Source: Porphyromonas cangingivalis
Lineage (GTDB): Bacteria; Bacteroidota; Bacteroidia; Bacteroidales; Porphyromonadaceae
Direction of reading: 5' to 3'
NCBI RefSeq assembly: GCF_900638305.1
Contig: NZ_LR134506.1
Coordinates: forward strand, 744,001 to 808,000
Length of the DNA: 64,000 nucleotides
Part shown: positions 16,310-25,171 of the stretch, in pieces
Layout of the letters: each line of letters opens with the position of its first letter
Position numbering within the stretch: the stretch's first letter is position 1
Notes under the pieces: model-generated
What the model was told of the DNA's origin: nothing
The model's input: only the letters and a program-made list of their open reading frames with translations
Database searches by the model: none
Program-made: the position numbers and the translations under genes

Positions 16310-19222
16310 ATGTACAAACGTATTTTCGGAGTTTTATGCTCAACCATCATATCAGTCACCGCCCTTCATGCTCAGTCACCGACAGTGCCACCGGACTCTG
16401 TCAGCCTGGAAGAGGTGGCTCAGATCATCACAGACTCGCAACCCCTGCAGCTTCACATCGGTCGATGCAAGGCACTCAGACATTATTACAGCGGCGACAC
16501 CTTGTTCATCATACTCAATGAGCAGGCGAGCTACATACCATTCAGGACAGAGAGAGTAAAGAGTATCTATGACCGCCTGGGAGAGCTCTATGGTCGCTAT
16601 GGACACAGTCCGAAGAAAATATGTGTCCGCACCAATGAATACAACATCGAGGACCTCATCCCCATCGCCTTTGGTGGGGAACGGAGAAGAGGTCGATGGT
16701 CCGATCTCACCACGGGCAACAACAGACAACGACCATTGGTGACTCCTGTCGATGCGATACATACAGCCTCTGCCGCCCTTCAAGGGAGACACCTGGCTCT
16801 GTGGCGGAGTCACGGATACTTCTACGACAACAAGTCAAAACGCTGGAGGTGGCAACGCCCACTCATGAACGGCACGATAGAGGATCTCCTCAGCTTCTCC
16901 TACATGATCCCATACGTAATACCGATGCTCGAAAATAGCGGAGCGATAGTACTCCTCCCTCATGAGAGAGACCTTTCTGCCCAAGAGTACATCGTGGACA
17001 ATGACAAAAGTCATTTTACCAAGGGAGAGTATGTAGAGACCGACAAAGGTTGGGAAACAGTATCCAAGGGCTTCGGATACACCCAAAGCCTTTGGAAAGA
17101 CAACGAAAATCCATTCAAGTCAGGGACAAGTCGTCTACACTTGTCATCGACACGCAAAGAGAGCGAAGTACGATGGCACCCCACCATCGTCAGGGATGAG
17201 ACCCTTGCGGTATATGTCTCTTATCAAAGCTTTCCCAACAGCGTGGAGGATGCACTCTATACCGTACATCATGCGAGGGGGACTTCGTCTTTCAAGGTCA
17301 ATCAGACCATGGGAGGAGGGACTTGGATTTACCTCGGATCGTTCCCTTTTGAAGCCGGGAAACGTGATCAAGGCATATCACTTAGCAATATCTCACGAGA
17401 CAAGGGGAAGGTCATCTCTGCCGATGCTGTAAAAATAGGCGGTGGGATGGGCAATATCAAACGTTCGATGCCTGCAACAAAAGTGAAGAGGAGACGACGC
17501 TGGGTCAAAGTACCGGCTTCGCCCGAAGTGACGAGTGGCATGCCACGATATGCGGAGGCCGCCAGGTATTGGATGCAGTGGGCAGGTGTGCCGGACTCTC
17601 TTTACAACGGATTCAAGAGCCAAGACGACTACACTGATGACTACAAGAGCAGATCTGTCTGGGTAAGCTACCTCACCGGAGGCACGGCGATCAATCCCAA
17701 CAAGGAAGGCCTCAATATCCCCATTGATCTCTCCCTTACCCTTCATACCGATGCAGGAGTGCGCGAAAACGTAGATGATGTGCTGGGGACATTGGCGATC
17801 TTCAATACAAAGTGGAACCAAGGTCTCTATCCTTCCGGGATGGATCGACTCATGGCGAGAGAACTCACAGACATTGTTCAGAGCTATATCGTACGAGATG
17901 TCCGCGTCTCTCACAACCCGGATTGGAAACGCCGTGGGATGTGGGACAAGAACTACTCCGAGGCTACCTGGGGCAGTGTCCCCGGGGTACTGTTGGAGCT
18001 CTTGTCGCACCAAAACTTCAAAGATATGTGCTATGGACACGACCCTGCATTTAAGTTTACCGTAGCGCGTGCGATCTACAAAGGCATACTGCGTTACTTA
18101 TCGACAGAGTATGACCTGCCTTTTGTGGTACACCCTCTTCCGGTTCGACAGTTTTCGATAGATATCGATGCCGAGGATGCTCTGGCTCGACTCTCTTGGC
18201 ATCCCACACAAGACAGCATAGAGCCTACGGCCACTCCCTCTCATTATATTCTCTACACGGCTATCGATGAGGGATATTTCGATCAAGGTAAGATCATAAA
18301 GAATACCACTACGACCGTACCCATCGCACCCGGACGGAACTACCGCTTCAAGATCGTTGCGGCGAATGAGGGTGGAGTTTCTTTCGAGTCTGAAGAACTA
18401 AGTTGCGGTATCTCACCATTCGCAAAGGGACGAGTATTCGTGATCAACGGCTATGACAAAGTCGCAGAGATGGAATACAACGAGACAGAGAGAGTCTTTG
18501 CAGGTATAGGTACAGCCATCACCGATCGTAGAGATATCGGTATGCCAACGGACTCGGGTCGTCCACAAGTGATCGAAGGCAATACTTTTGACTACATCAA
18601 ACGACATGGAAAAAGTTTATTGGATGCCGGCTACTCTTACGGCTCGGCTTCTAAAGCATACATACGATCTTATCCCGATGTGTTGGAGAACTACGATGTG
18701 GTCGACCTCTTGCTCGGGAAGCAGAAATCTAAGCAAGCTATACATCCTGCAAGACCTGCAAGATTTGCCCCATTTGATGAGGAGATACGCCTTGCACTCG
18801 AAGCCTTTGCTTTCAACGGCGGTGGTATCCTCGTATCCGGCTCTTATCTAAACTCCGTATTTGCCCCCGAAGACCTTTCGTCAGAAGCGGATGCTGTCAG
18901 AGCTTTTGCTCGCAACATATTGGGCTACGACTATCCTCTTCCAGTCAGTATCACAGAAGGTAGTAGCATACAAACGGAGCACCGCAACGAACAAGACAGA
19001 CGCACATTCGTACTGACCGAAGGCACTGAGTGTGCACCCATCTTCCCTGCCGAAGGTGGTGGTCGTGTGCTACACTATAAGGAAGATAACGTAGGTGCAG
19101 GCTCATTCTTCAGAAGAGCCCACCGTGCATGTGTGATAGGCTTCCCGATAGAGAATATCAAGGGAGATGAGGATAGATCAAAGTTTTTCAAAGAACTCAT
19201 CCCCCTACTCATGAAAAGATAA
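16310..19222 (+). CDS. Exported amidase-like protein with golvesin-like and FN3-like domains
   Basis: 970 aa with a signal peptide (MYKRIFGVLCSTIISVTALHAQ). Around residues 280-350 is a golvesin C-terminal-like/xanthan-lyase-type domain (VYVSYQSFPNSVEDALYTV, QTMGGGTWIYLG). It interrupts or precedes a region resembling N-acetylmuramoyl-L-alanine amidases (SLTLHTDAG, then a late LLELLSHQNFKD, about 485-600). A fibronectin-III-like domain follows (about 635-715), then an alpha/beta region with VFVINGYDK and GGGILVSGSY. Such proteins are often labelled xanthan lyase or amidase in Bacteroidota; wall or polysaccharide cleavage is an inference. Divergent from the metalloprotease; a family-2 repeat array follows its stop. 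Confidence 0.7.
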   Translation: MYKRIFGVLCSTIISVTALHAQSPTVPPDSVSLEEVAQIITDSQPLQLHIGRCKALRHYYSGDTLFIILNEQASYIPFRTERVKSIYDRLGELYGRYGHSPKKICVRTNEYNIEDLIPIAFGGERRRGRWSDLTTGNNRQRPLVTPVDAIHTASAALQGRHLALWRSHGYFYDNKSKRWRWQRPLMNGTIEDLLSFSYMIPYVIPMLENSGAIVLLPHERDLSAQEYIVDNDKSHFTKGEYVETDKGWETVSKGFGYTQSLWKDNENPFKSGTSRLHLSSTRKESEVRWHPTIVRDETLAVYVSYQSFPNSVEDALYTVHHARGTSSFKVNQTMGGGTWIYLGSFPFEAGKRDQGISLSNISRDKGKVISADAVKIGGGMGNIKRSMPATKVKRRRRWVKVPASPEVTSGMPRYAEAARYWMQWAGVPDSLYNGFKSQDDYTDDYKSRSVWVSYLTGGTAINPNKEGLNIPIDLSLTLHTDAGVRENVDDVLGTLAIFNTKWNQGLYPSGMDRLMARELTDIVQSYIVRDVRVSHNPDWKRRGMWDKNYSEATWGSVPGVLLELLSHQNFKDMCYGHDPAFKFTVARAIYKGILRYLSTEYDLPFVVHPLPVRQFSIDIDAEDALARLSWHPTQDSIEPTATPSHYILYTAIDEGYFDQGKIIKNTTTTVPIAPGRNYRFKIVAANEGGVSFESEELSCGISPFAKGRVFVINGYDKVAEMEYNETERVFAGIGTAITDRRDIGMPTDSGRPQVIEGNTFDYIKRHGKSLLDAGYSYGSASKAYIRSYPDVLENYDVVDLLLGKQKSKQAIHPARPARFAPFDEEIRLALEAFAFNGGGILVSGSYLNSVFAPEDLSSEADAVRAFARNILGYDYPLPVSITEGSSIQTEHRNEQDRRTFVLTEGTECAPIFPAEGGGRVLHYKEDNVGAGSFFRRAHRACVIGFPIENIKGDEDRSKFFKELIPLLMKR

Positions 19223-19249
19223 AGAAACATCCGTACGATCGACAAAATC

Positions 19250-19315
19250 AAGTCTTACGACTTTCATCATCAAGTTTTACCGCTCGACAATGAAAGTCGT
19301 AAGATTCGATTTCAC
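19250..19315 (+). repeat. 22-nt repeat array, family 2, locus 2 (3 units)
   Basis: Units start at 19250, 19272 and 19294, exactly 22 nt apart. The third is closer to the reverse complement of the core (AAGTCGTAAGATT), so 19253-19267 and 19290-19304 form a perfect 15-bp inverted repeat with a 22-nt loop. There is no U-run, so it is not an obvious terminator. Confidence 0.8.
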
Positions 19316-19412
19316 TCCTTCTACACATTCTTTTTAGACGAGTGAAGCCTTGTACAGTTAGTTGATAAGAAGGATTGCCGCGGGCAAAAACAAGCGAATG
19401 AATTATTATGGT

Positions 19413-19420
19413 TAACTTTG
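19413..19420 (+). promoter_or_regulatory. -7 element TAACTTTG for the WaaP-like gene
   Basis: TANNTTTG match only 19 bases before the ATG at 19440, so the leader would be very short. Confidence 0.5.
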
Positions 19421-19439
19421 AACAAATTACCATTGTAAT

Positions 19440-20168
19440 ATGAGAACTATCGTCATTGCCCCGGAGTGTGAGAACTATCGTGACTTTGTGGAGGGATTGG
19501 ATCAATCCTTTCACAGAGAGGGGACGACCATCTACAAAGGGCGAAATGAGATCAAGATCTTCGAGCTTGATAATGGCATCATACTTAATGCAAAGAGATT
19601 CAAGGAACCCAATCTCATCAATAGGTTTATCTATGCAACATTCAGAAAACCCAAAGCAGTACGTGCGTACGAGAATGCCATCCGAATGAAGGCAATGGGT
19701 ATAGATACCCCTGCCCCTATCGGCTACATGGTTCATCGTGCAGGACTCTGCGTGAAACATAGTTATCTCGTGACATTTCAAAGCCCATTGAGCAGAACGA
19801 TGTATGAGTTTGGGGACAGCGATCTCAACGGTCGTGATGCCACGGTAAGGGCTTTCGCTCGATTTGCAGCAGATCTTCACAAAAAAGGAGTATATCATAA
19901 GGATTTCTCTCCTGGTAACATACTCTTTGATGAAGTCGAACCGGGAGAATACTCTTTCTGCGTGGTGGACATCAACCGCGTGAAGTTCGTCCCGGTGTCT
20001 CTTGAGGATGGATGTCGCAACTTCTGCAGACTATGGGGTAGAAAAGCATTCTTCGAAGTGCTCTCGGACGAATATGCAAAAGCTATAGGTGCAGACCCTC
20101 AGAAAGTTCGAGATCTCATATTTCACTACCACAAAAAATTTTGGAAAAATCGCTACAATCACTTCTGA
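19440..20168 (+). CDS. Lipopolysaccharide kinase, WaaP/InaA family
   Basis: 242 aa kinase-like protein that would phosphorylate a sugar (Kdo or heptose) of the LPS core. The kinase catalytic loop reads YHKDFSPGNILFD (Asp and Asn, about residues 151-163), and the later metal-binding Asp is in VVDINRVKF. Upstream hydrophobic and basic segments correspond to the small lobe. Length is close to other Bacteroidota members. First gene of a four-gene + strand run with two GT2 enzymes and a TupA-like protein, which supports a role in LPS core assembly; the exact sugar acceptor is unknown. Confidence 0.85.
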   Translation: MRTIVIAPECENYRDFVEGLDQSFHREGTTIYKGRNEIKIFELDNGIILNAKRFKEPNLINRFIYATFRKPKAVRAYENAIRMKAMGIDTPAPIGYMVHRAGLCVKHSYLVTFQSPLSRTMYEFGDSDLNGRDATVRAFARFAADLHKKGVYHKDFSPGNILFDEVEPGEYSFCVVDINRVKFVPVSLEDGCRNFCRLWGRKAFFEVLSDEYAKAIGADPQKVRDLIFHYHKKFWKNRYNHF

Positions 20169-20195
20169 TCAAATTATCTTTACTCTCAACCTAAT

Positions 20196-21014
20196 ATGCC
20201 CAAAACAAAGAATTACCCTGACATAAGTCTGTTGGTCACGACTTATAATTGGCCACAGGCATTGGAGCTCGTACTCAAGTCAGCCCTCTGTCAGACTATA
20301 CCGCCCGACGAGATAGTCATCGCCGACGATGGTTCAAGAGAAGAGACAAAGACATTGATCGATACCATCAGAGAAAGTACATCCATACCCATCGTACACG
20401 TATGGCAGGAAGACAAAGGATTTAGAGCGGCAAAGATCCGCAACAAGGCCATAGCTCGATGTACCAAGGACTACATCGTCCAGATTGATGGGGATTGTAT
20501 CCTTGAGCGACACTTCATACAGGATCATCTGTCACTGCTTAAAGAGAATAGATTTCTGTGTGGACGGAGGGTCTATCTTGACCCTAAGGCGACCGAGACC
20601 ACATTGAGTAGAAAGAAGCTCTCTCTATGGGCTCACCCCTCTTCGATAGACTATCGAAGCTATCTCAACAACATCAGGTCAAACACCATGCGACAACTCT
20701 TTGCAAAGTACTATGGGAGAGGAGTCTTGGACTATATTTCGGGGTGTAACATGTCCTATTGGAGGAAAGATATCCTTGCTATCAATGGTTACAACGAAGC
20801 CTACGAGGGATGGGGCGCCGAAGATGATGATGTCGTCGTGAGACTCTTCAACATGGGTGTCGAAAAATGTTGTATCAAAGGAGGTGCAGTCCAGTATCAT
20901 TTGGAACACACGTACAATAGTCAGGACAGACTGCAGATCAATCGAGAACTTCTGAAAAAACAACTTGAAAAAGGGACTTATCGCACTGAAAAAGGGGTAA
21001 GTCAGTACCTATAA
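20196..21014 (+). CDS. Glycosyltransferase family 2, copy 1
   Basis: 272 aa cytoplasmic GT-A enzyme. Seen: ISLLVTTYNWP at the start, EIVIADDGSREET (nucleotide binding), IDGDCI (DxD-like metal site, about residue 97) and a C-terminal galactosyltransferase-like segment NEAYEGWGAEDDD with the EDDD acid group. It is a paralogue of the next gene (21039-21866): both end GVxQYL and share long stretches, including 23 identical bases (20385-20407 and 21237-21259). Probably adds a sugar to the LPS core or a related glycan. Donor and acceptor cannot be told. Confidence 0.88.
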   Translation: MPKTKNYPDISLLVTTYNWPQALELVLKSALCQTIPPDEIVIADDGSREETKTLIDTIRESTSIPIVHVWQEDKGFRAAKIRNKAIARCTKDYIVQIDGDCILERHFIQDHLSLLKENRFLCGRRVYLDPKATETTLSRKKLSLWAHPSSIDYRSYLNNIRSNTMRQLFAKYYGRGVLDYISGCNMSYWRKDILAINGYNEAYEGWGAEDDDVVVRLFNMGVEKCCIKGGAVQYHLEHTYNSQDRLQINRELLKKQLEKGTYRTEKGVSQYL

Positions 21015-21038
21015 GCCACGGTATATCAATTTTAGATC

Positions 21039-21866
21039 ATGGTAACAAAAGAGCAACACAACTCGTCCCCCAAGGTAAGTGTCATCATATCCACATACAA
21101 CTGGACTGAAGCCTTGTATGTCGTCGTCAGGTCATTTTTCGTACAGACCTATCTTCCAAACGAAATCATCATAGCCGATGATGGTTCGAGAGAAGACACA
21201 CGAGATATGATCGAACTACTTCGCACACAATCTCCTATACCCATCGTACACGTATGGCAAGAAGATGATGGATACCGCAAAGCCAAAATCACCAATAAAG
21301 CGATTGCCAAAGCTACCGGCGATTACCTTGTCTTCGTCGATGGAGATTGTATCGTCAAGCGTCACTTTGTCGCCGATCACCTCTCGATTGCAAAGCCGAA
21401 CGGTTTTGTCTGCGGAAGGCGCATCTTGCTCTCTCCAGAGATGTCCGAAAAGACACTTGCCGCAAAACGCCTCATACCTTGGGAAGGGATACTCCCGCCA
21501 TCATTCAGAATCTTTTCGAACACCATGAGATCAAAGCTCATACGTAAGCTTTTTGCCAAATTCTATGGCAAAAAGGGGGTATCTCATGCCTTGGGTTGTA
21601 ATCTTTCTTTCTGGAGGGACGATCTGATCAAGGTCAATGGCTACAATGAAGCCTATGAGGGCTGGGGGGCCGAAGACTTTGACATCATCATCAGACTCCT
21701 TAAGAGTGGTGTCGAAAAGTCTTGTCTCAAAGGAGGTGGTGTGGTCTATCACCTTCATCATGAATCGTTCAGCACAGAGAGGTTAGACATCAACACAAAA
21801 CTCCTCGAAGAGCAGATGGCCTCCACATCGTACCGTGCAGATCTCGGTGTAGATCAATATCTGTAA
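21039..21866 (+). CDS. Glycosyltransferase family 2, copy 2
   Basis: 275 aa paralogue of the preceding gene, with VSVIISTYNWTEAL, EIIIADDGSREDT, VDGDCI and NEAYEGWGAEDFD. The last motif has Phe where copy 1 has Asp, and the middle region (around residues 150-180) differs, so the two copies probably act on different acceptors or donors. It starts 24 bases after copy 1 and ends 12 bases before the TupA-like gene, consistent with one operon. The arrangement is best explained by tandem duplication and divergence. Confidence 0.88.
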   Translation: MVTKEQHNSSPKVSVIISTYNWTEALYVVVRSFFVQTYLPNEIIIADDGSREDTRDMIELLRTQSPIPIVHVWQEDDGYRKAKITNKAIAKATGDYLVFVDGDCIVKRHFVADHLSIAKPNGFVCGRRILLSPEMSEKTLAAKRLIPWEGILPPSFRIFSNTMRSKLIRKLFAKFYGKKGVSHALGCNLSFWRDDLIKVNGYNEAYEGWGAEDFDIIIRLLKSGVEKSCLKGGGVVYHLHHESFSTERLDINTKLLEEQMASTSYRADLGVDQYL

Positions 21867-21878
21867 GCCTCTACTCGT

Positions 21879-22751
21879 ATGAAGATCCTGAAGCAACTCC
21901 TCACACGCTTGTCTCCGAAGTGCAACATCCTCTGGACCTTCAAGAGGTATCATGGCTATTATCCAAAGTTAGAAAAGCCCCAAAGCCTCGACGAAAAAAT
22001 ACAGTGGCTGAAGCTTCATGTACACCCTTATGACCCGATCTACACACGATGTGCTGACAAGTGGGCAGTAAGAGCGTACATCGAACAAAAGGGAATGGGA
22101 CACTTGCTCACACCCCTAATCGCAGTGTATGACAGTGCGGATGAGATCGACTTCGAAAGTTTACCGAAGAAGTTTGCTCTCAAGTACAACTTCGGCTTCG
22201 GGATGAACATTATCTGTAAGGATAAGGCTACCCTCGATGTCTCCAAGGTAATCAAAAAGCTAAAAAAATGGGACAGACGGAAGTCTCACCTCACTCATGC
22301 GGAGATGCACTACAAAGACATCCCTCATAAGATATTGACTGAGGCTTATATCGAGCCGGATGAGGAGCAAGAGAGTCCTGTGGACTACAAGATATATTGC
22401 TTCAATGGTGTTCCCTATTGCTGCATGCTCTGCTTCGACAGAGGGAGCGGACAGACCAAATTCAGGTACATCGACCGGGATTTCAACAGGCTACACATCG
22501 AATACGGCGATGAGGGCGAACTTCCTGCAGACTTGGACCGAGAGATGGTCTCCAAGATGTTTGATTACGCTGATGTACTATCGCAAGATTTTCCTCTTGT
22601 ACGTGTAGACTTCTACCTATCTCAAGGTAAAATATATTTCGGAGAACTCACATTTTCTCCTGCCGGAGGTCACGACCGCACACGGACTCCCGAGGCAGAC
22701 CGCATGCTGGGTGAGAAGCTCACACTCCCACCCTCTCTTCGTACACGATAA
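21879..22751 (+). CDS. TupA-like ATP-grasp family protein
   Basis: 290 aa. It resembles the ATPgrasp_TupA family found in polysaccharide and LPS gene clusters: an N-terminal PQSLDEKIQWLKLH, CADKWAVRAYIEQKG, then LPKKFALKYNFGFGMNII, and the late VDFYLSQGKIYFGELTFSPAGG that fits the ATP-grasp metal site. Members are thought to join an acidic or amino group to a glycan, but activity is rarely proven. It is the last gene of the WaaP-GT2-GT2 run and is followed by a terminator hairpin and a repeat array before a convergent GT2 gene. Confidence 0.82.
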   Translation: MKILKQLLTRLSPKCNILWTFKRYHGYYPKLEKPQSLDEKIQWLKLHVHPYDPIYTRCADKWAVRAYIEQKGMGHLLTPLIAVYDSADEIDFESLPKKFALKYNFGFGMNIICKDKATLDVSKVIKKLKKWDRRKSHLTHAEMHYKDIPHKILTEAYIEPDEEQESPVDYKIYCFNGVPYCCMLCFDRGSGQTKFRYIDRDFNRLHIEYGDEGELPADLDREMVSKMFDYADVLSQDFPLVRVDFYLSQGKIYFGELTFSPAGGHDRTRTPEADRMLGEKLTLPPSLRTR

Positions 22752-22754
22752 GAT

Positions 22755-22812
22755 AAAAAGTGGAGGGATATGTGCCTGCGATATTCAGGCTCATATCCCT
22801 CCACTCTTTTTT
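22755..22812. terminator. Terminator between convergent TupA-like and GT2 genes
   Basis: A 14-bp stem (22759-22772 with 22792-22805) capped by a GCCTG/CAGGC stem, flanked by A5 on the left and T6 on the right, so it can work in both directions. Confidence 0.85.
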
Positions 22813-22844
22813 ATACAGAGTAGGAAGATGAGACTTTTCAATTT

Positions 22845-22932
22845 TTCTCCGACAGGAACAGAAATATTTCCACGCGTTGGCAAAATGCTTTCTGTCCGGC
22901 GACAGCATGTATTCTGACACGCGACAGAAGAA
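22845..22932. repeat. 22-nt repeat array, family 1, locus B (4 units)
   Basis: Units start at 22845, 22867, 22889 and 22911. The last two (TTTCTGTCCGGCGACAGCAT and ATTCTGACACGCGACAGAAG) are closest to consensus. It sits between two convergent genes, after the terminator. Confidence 0.8.
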
Positions 22933-22963
22933 CGAGAGACAATCTCATTGTCCAAGTCATACG

Positions 22964-23833
22964 TCAGGATTTTTTACGTCGCAACGAAGCCTCTTTCAAT
23001 TCGCTCGGACACTCATCTACCTTCAAGATACCATAAGGACTCCAAGTAACTTTCTCTGAACGAGTTTCTTTGCGAAGTTGGTTGTTGAACTTCCATCCCT
23101 CTTCCGTCACATAGCCTCTCTTGTGATCGAGATGCAGCATCGTGGCCTTGTATCGAACAAGTTTGCCCGTGATACCGATATTGGTCAAGCGTTCGCCCAG
23201 CTGTCTATCCTGCCCGCCGTACTTCATACGCTCATCCATACCATTGACTGCCAAGATATGCTCCTTGTAACACGAAGAGTTATTTCCATTCCACGAAGCC
23301 TTCACGGTAGATACAGCATTCATGAGAGGAGGGATGATGGGACACTTCGAGAGCTTGAGAGACTTGACCTTCTCTCCCTCGACGAGTTTGTTTAGCTCAT
23401 CACGGTCAAAAGCTCGCCCACTCCTTATGTCCTCATCCGTGAGTGCAAGAGAGATGCCCATCGGCAGACGAACAGCGCCACCGGAGAGAAAACGATGAGG
23501 AGACTTATTGTCCCAGTGCACCTGCAGATAATCCTTGCGAGGGATACAGTCGCCATCGGTGAAAACGAGATAATCTGCCTCTGCCTGCATGATAGCCATA
23601 TTGAGGATGTCACACTTATGGTACCCCGTATCTTCTATCCAAACGTGCTTGATGGGGTAAGTAGCCCATGTCTTGGCATCGTCTATCACCTGCTGTGTCT
23701 CCGGCCCTGATCCGTCATCGGCAATGATGACCTCAAAGTCGGTGAAAGTCTGCATGCTGAAGCCTACAAGAACCTTGTGCAACCATAGGGGTTGATTGTA
23801 TGTCGTGAAAATAACGCTTATCGAAGGACGCAT
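22964..23833 (-). CDS. Glycosyltransferase family 2, convergent third copy
   Basis: 289 aa GT-A enzyme: ISVIFTTYNQPLWL, EVIIADDGSGPET, FTDGDCIPR (DxD-like) and a C-terminal NGMDERMKYGGQDRQLG in place of the EGWGAEDD segment of the two + strand copies. It belongs to the same broad subfamily but is clearly more distant, and it is transcribed towards them. Probably part of the same LPS-core or glycan pathway (inference from location). It has its own promoter; the arginine/lysine-rich C-terminus could help membrane association. Confidence 0.86.
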   Translation of the reverse strand: MRPSISVIFTTYNQPLWLHKVLVGFSMQTFTDFEVIIADDGSGPETQQVIDDAKTWATYPIKHVWIEDTGYHKCDILNMAIMQAEADYLVFTDGDCIPRKDYLQVHWDNKSPHRFLSGGAVRLPMGISLALTDEDIRSGRAFDRDELNKLVEGEKVKSLKLSKCPIIPPLMNAVSTVKASWNGNNSSCYKEHILAVNGMDERMKYGGQDRQLGERLTNIGITGKLVRYKATMLHLDHKRGYVTEEGWKFNNQLRKETRSEKVTWSPYGILKVDECPSELKEASLRRKKS

Positions 23834-23861
23834 AATTGTTTCGTTACAAAAAATGATGCGA

Positions 23862-23869
23862 CAAAGGTA
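23862..23869 (-). promoter_or_regulatory. -7 element TACCTTTG for the convergent GT2 gene
   Basis: Exact TANNTTTG on the - strand, 29 bases before the start at 23833. Confidence 0.55.
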
Positions 23870-23958
23870 GCATAAATTTAGATATCGTATCTAAGTCAAG
23901 TCTTTGGACTTGTACGAATTTGGCATCGACATTAATATTATATTCGGATTATAGTTGT

Positions 23959-23966
23959 TATATTTG
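23959..23966 (+). promoter_or_regulatory. -7 element TATATTTG for mdh
   Basis: Exact TANNTTTG, 50 bases before the mdh ATG. Confidence 0.55.
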
Positions 23967-24015
23967 TGAACATGAGGCATAGCCCGAGTATTTACCTTCA
24001 AAAGAATAATAGAGT

Positions 24016-25017
24016 ATGAACTTTTTGACTAACGAAAAATTAACGATCGTGGGAGCTGCCGGTATGATCGGCTCGAATATGGCACAGACAGCAGCAATGA
24101 TGCGCTTGACTCCAAACATTTGCCTTTACGACCCATTCGCCAATGGGCTTGAGGGGGTGGCAGAAGAACTACGACACTGCTCTTTCGAAGGTGTCCATAT
24201 CACATTCACATCAGACATAAAGGAAGCCTTTACCGGTGCAAAGTATATCGTATCATCAGGTGGTGCGCCCAGAAAAGAGGGTATGACTCGCGAAGACCTC
24301 CTAAAGGGTAATGCTGAGATCGCAGCACAGCTCGGTAAAGACATCAAGGCATATTGTCCTGACGTCAAGCATGTCGTCATCATCTTCAACCCCGCAGACA
24401 TCACCGGTCTTGTGACCATGCTCTACGCAGGCATCGATCCATCTCGTCTGACGACCCTTGCAGGTCTCGACTCTACCCGTCTTCAGAGTGAAATCGCCAA
24501 GCACTTCGGCATCGAGCAAAGCAAGGTCACTAACACCCGCACTTATGGTGGTCATGGAGAACAAATGGCAGTCTTCGCATCTTCGGCAAAAGTCGATGGG
24601 ACTCCTCTCACCGATCTTATCGGTACGGATAAACTTACAAATGAGGCTTGGGCAGCCCTTCGCGAAAGAGTCGTAAAGGGTGGTGCAAACATCATCAAGC
24701 TACGTGGTCGCTCGTCCTTCCAGAGTCCATCGTACGTATCCATCGAGATGATCAGAGCTGCCATGGGTGGCGAAGCATTCAGATGGCCTTCAGGTTGTTA
24801 TGTCTCCACCGGTGGGTTTGATCACATCATGATGGCGATGGAGACAAAGATTACCAAGGATGGTGTATCTTACACCGATGTCAAGGGCACCGAGACTGAG
24901 ATGGCAGAGCTACAAAGCAGTTACAAGCACCTCTGTGATCTCAGAGATCAAGTCATCGAGATGGGGGTCCTACCTCCGGTAGATAAGTGGCACACTATCA
25001 ACCCTCACATCAAGTAA
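24016..25017 (+). CDS. mdh: Malate dehydrogenase
   Basis: 333 aa NAD-dependent oxidoreductase interconverting malate and oxaloacetate, used in the reductive branch leading to succinate/propionate in this group. The N-terminal Rossmann motif reads VGAAGMIGSN; the substrate region includes GGAPRKEGMTREDLL (Arg residues), FNPADITG, LDSTRLQ and the catalytic His in TYGGHGEQM. The length fits the Bacteroidota form of mdh. It has its own promoter and terminator and is thus monocistronic. Confidence 0.95.
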   Translation: MNFLTNEKLTIVGAAGMIGSNMAQTAAMMRLTPNICLYDPFANGLEGVAEELRHCSFEGVHITFTSDIKEAFTGAKYIVSSGGAPRKEGMTREDLLKGNAEIAAQLGKDIKAYCPDVKHVVIIFNPADITGLVTMLYAGIDPSRLTTLAGLDSTRLQSEIAKHFGIEQSKVTNTRTYGGHGEQMAVFASSAKVDGTPLTDLIGTDKLTNEAWAALRERVVKGGANIIKLRGRSSFQSPSYVSIEMIRAAMGGEAFRWPSGCYVSTGGFDHIMMAMETKITKDGVSYTDVKGTETEMAELQSSYKHLCDLRDQVIEMGVLPPVDKWHTINPHIK

Positions 25018-25060
25018 GATAAGGACAAAAGGCACACAAAGCCCAAGATAACAACATCTG

Positions 25061-25123
25061 ACTCCGATCAGTGATGTCTCTCCCCGACAATAAACGGGAG
25101 ATGACGACTGGTCGGAGTTTTTG
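25061..25123 (+). terminator. Intrinsic terminator after mdh
   Basis: 12-bp stem with one G-U (25061-25072 with 25107-25118), an inner TCTCCC/GGGAGA stem, then T5. Confidence 0.85.
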
Positions 25124-25171
25124 AATGAGAAAACCATACATATTTTTTCAACCTAAGTCAATATTTATTTT

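Noticed and set aside
20196-21866. A recent transposition as the source of the doubled GT2 genes
   Set aside because: The two copies have diverged over most of their length and no insertion sequence or terminal repeat flanks them; old tandem duplication explains them.
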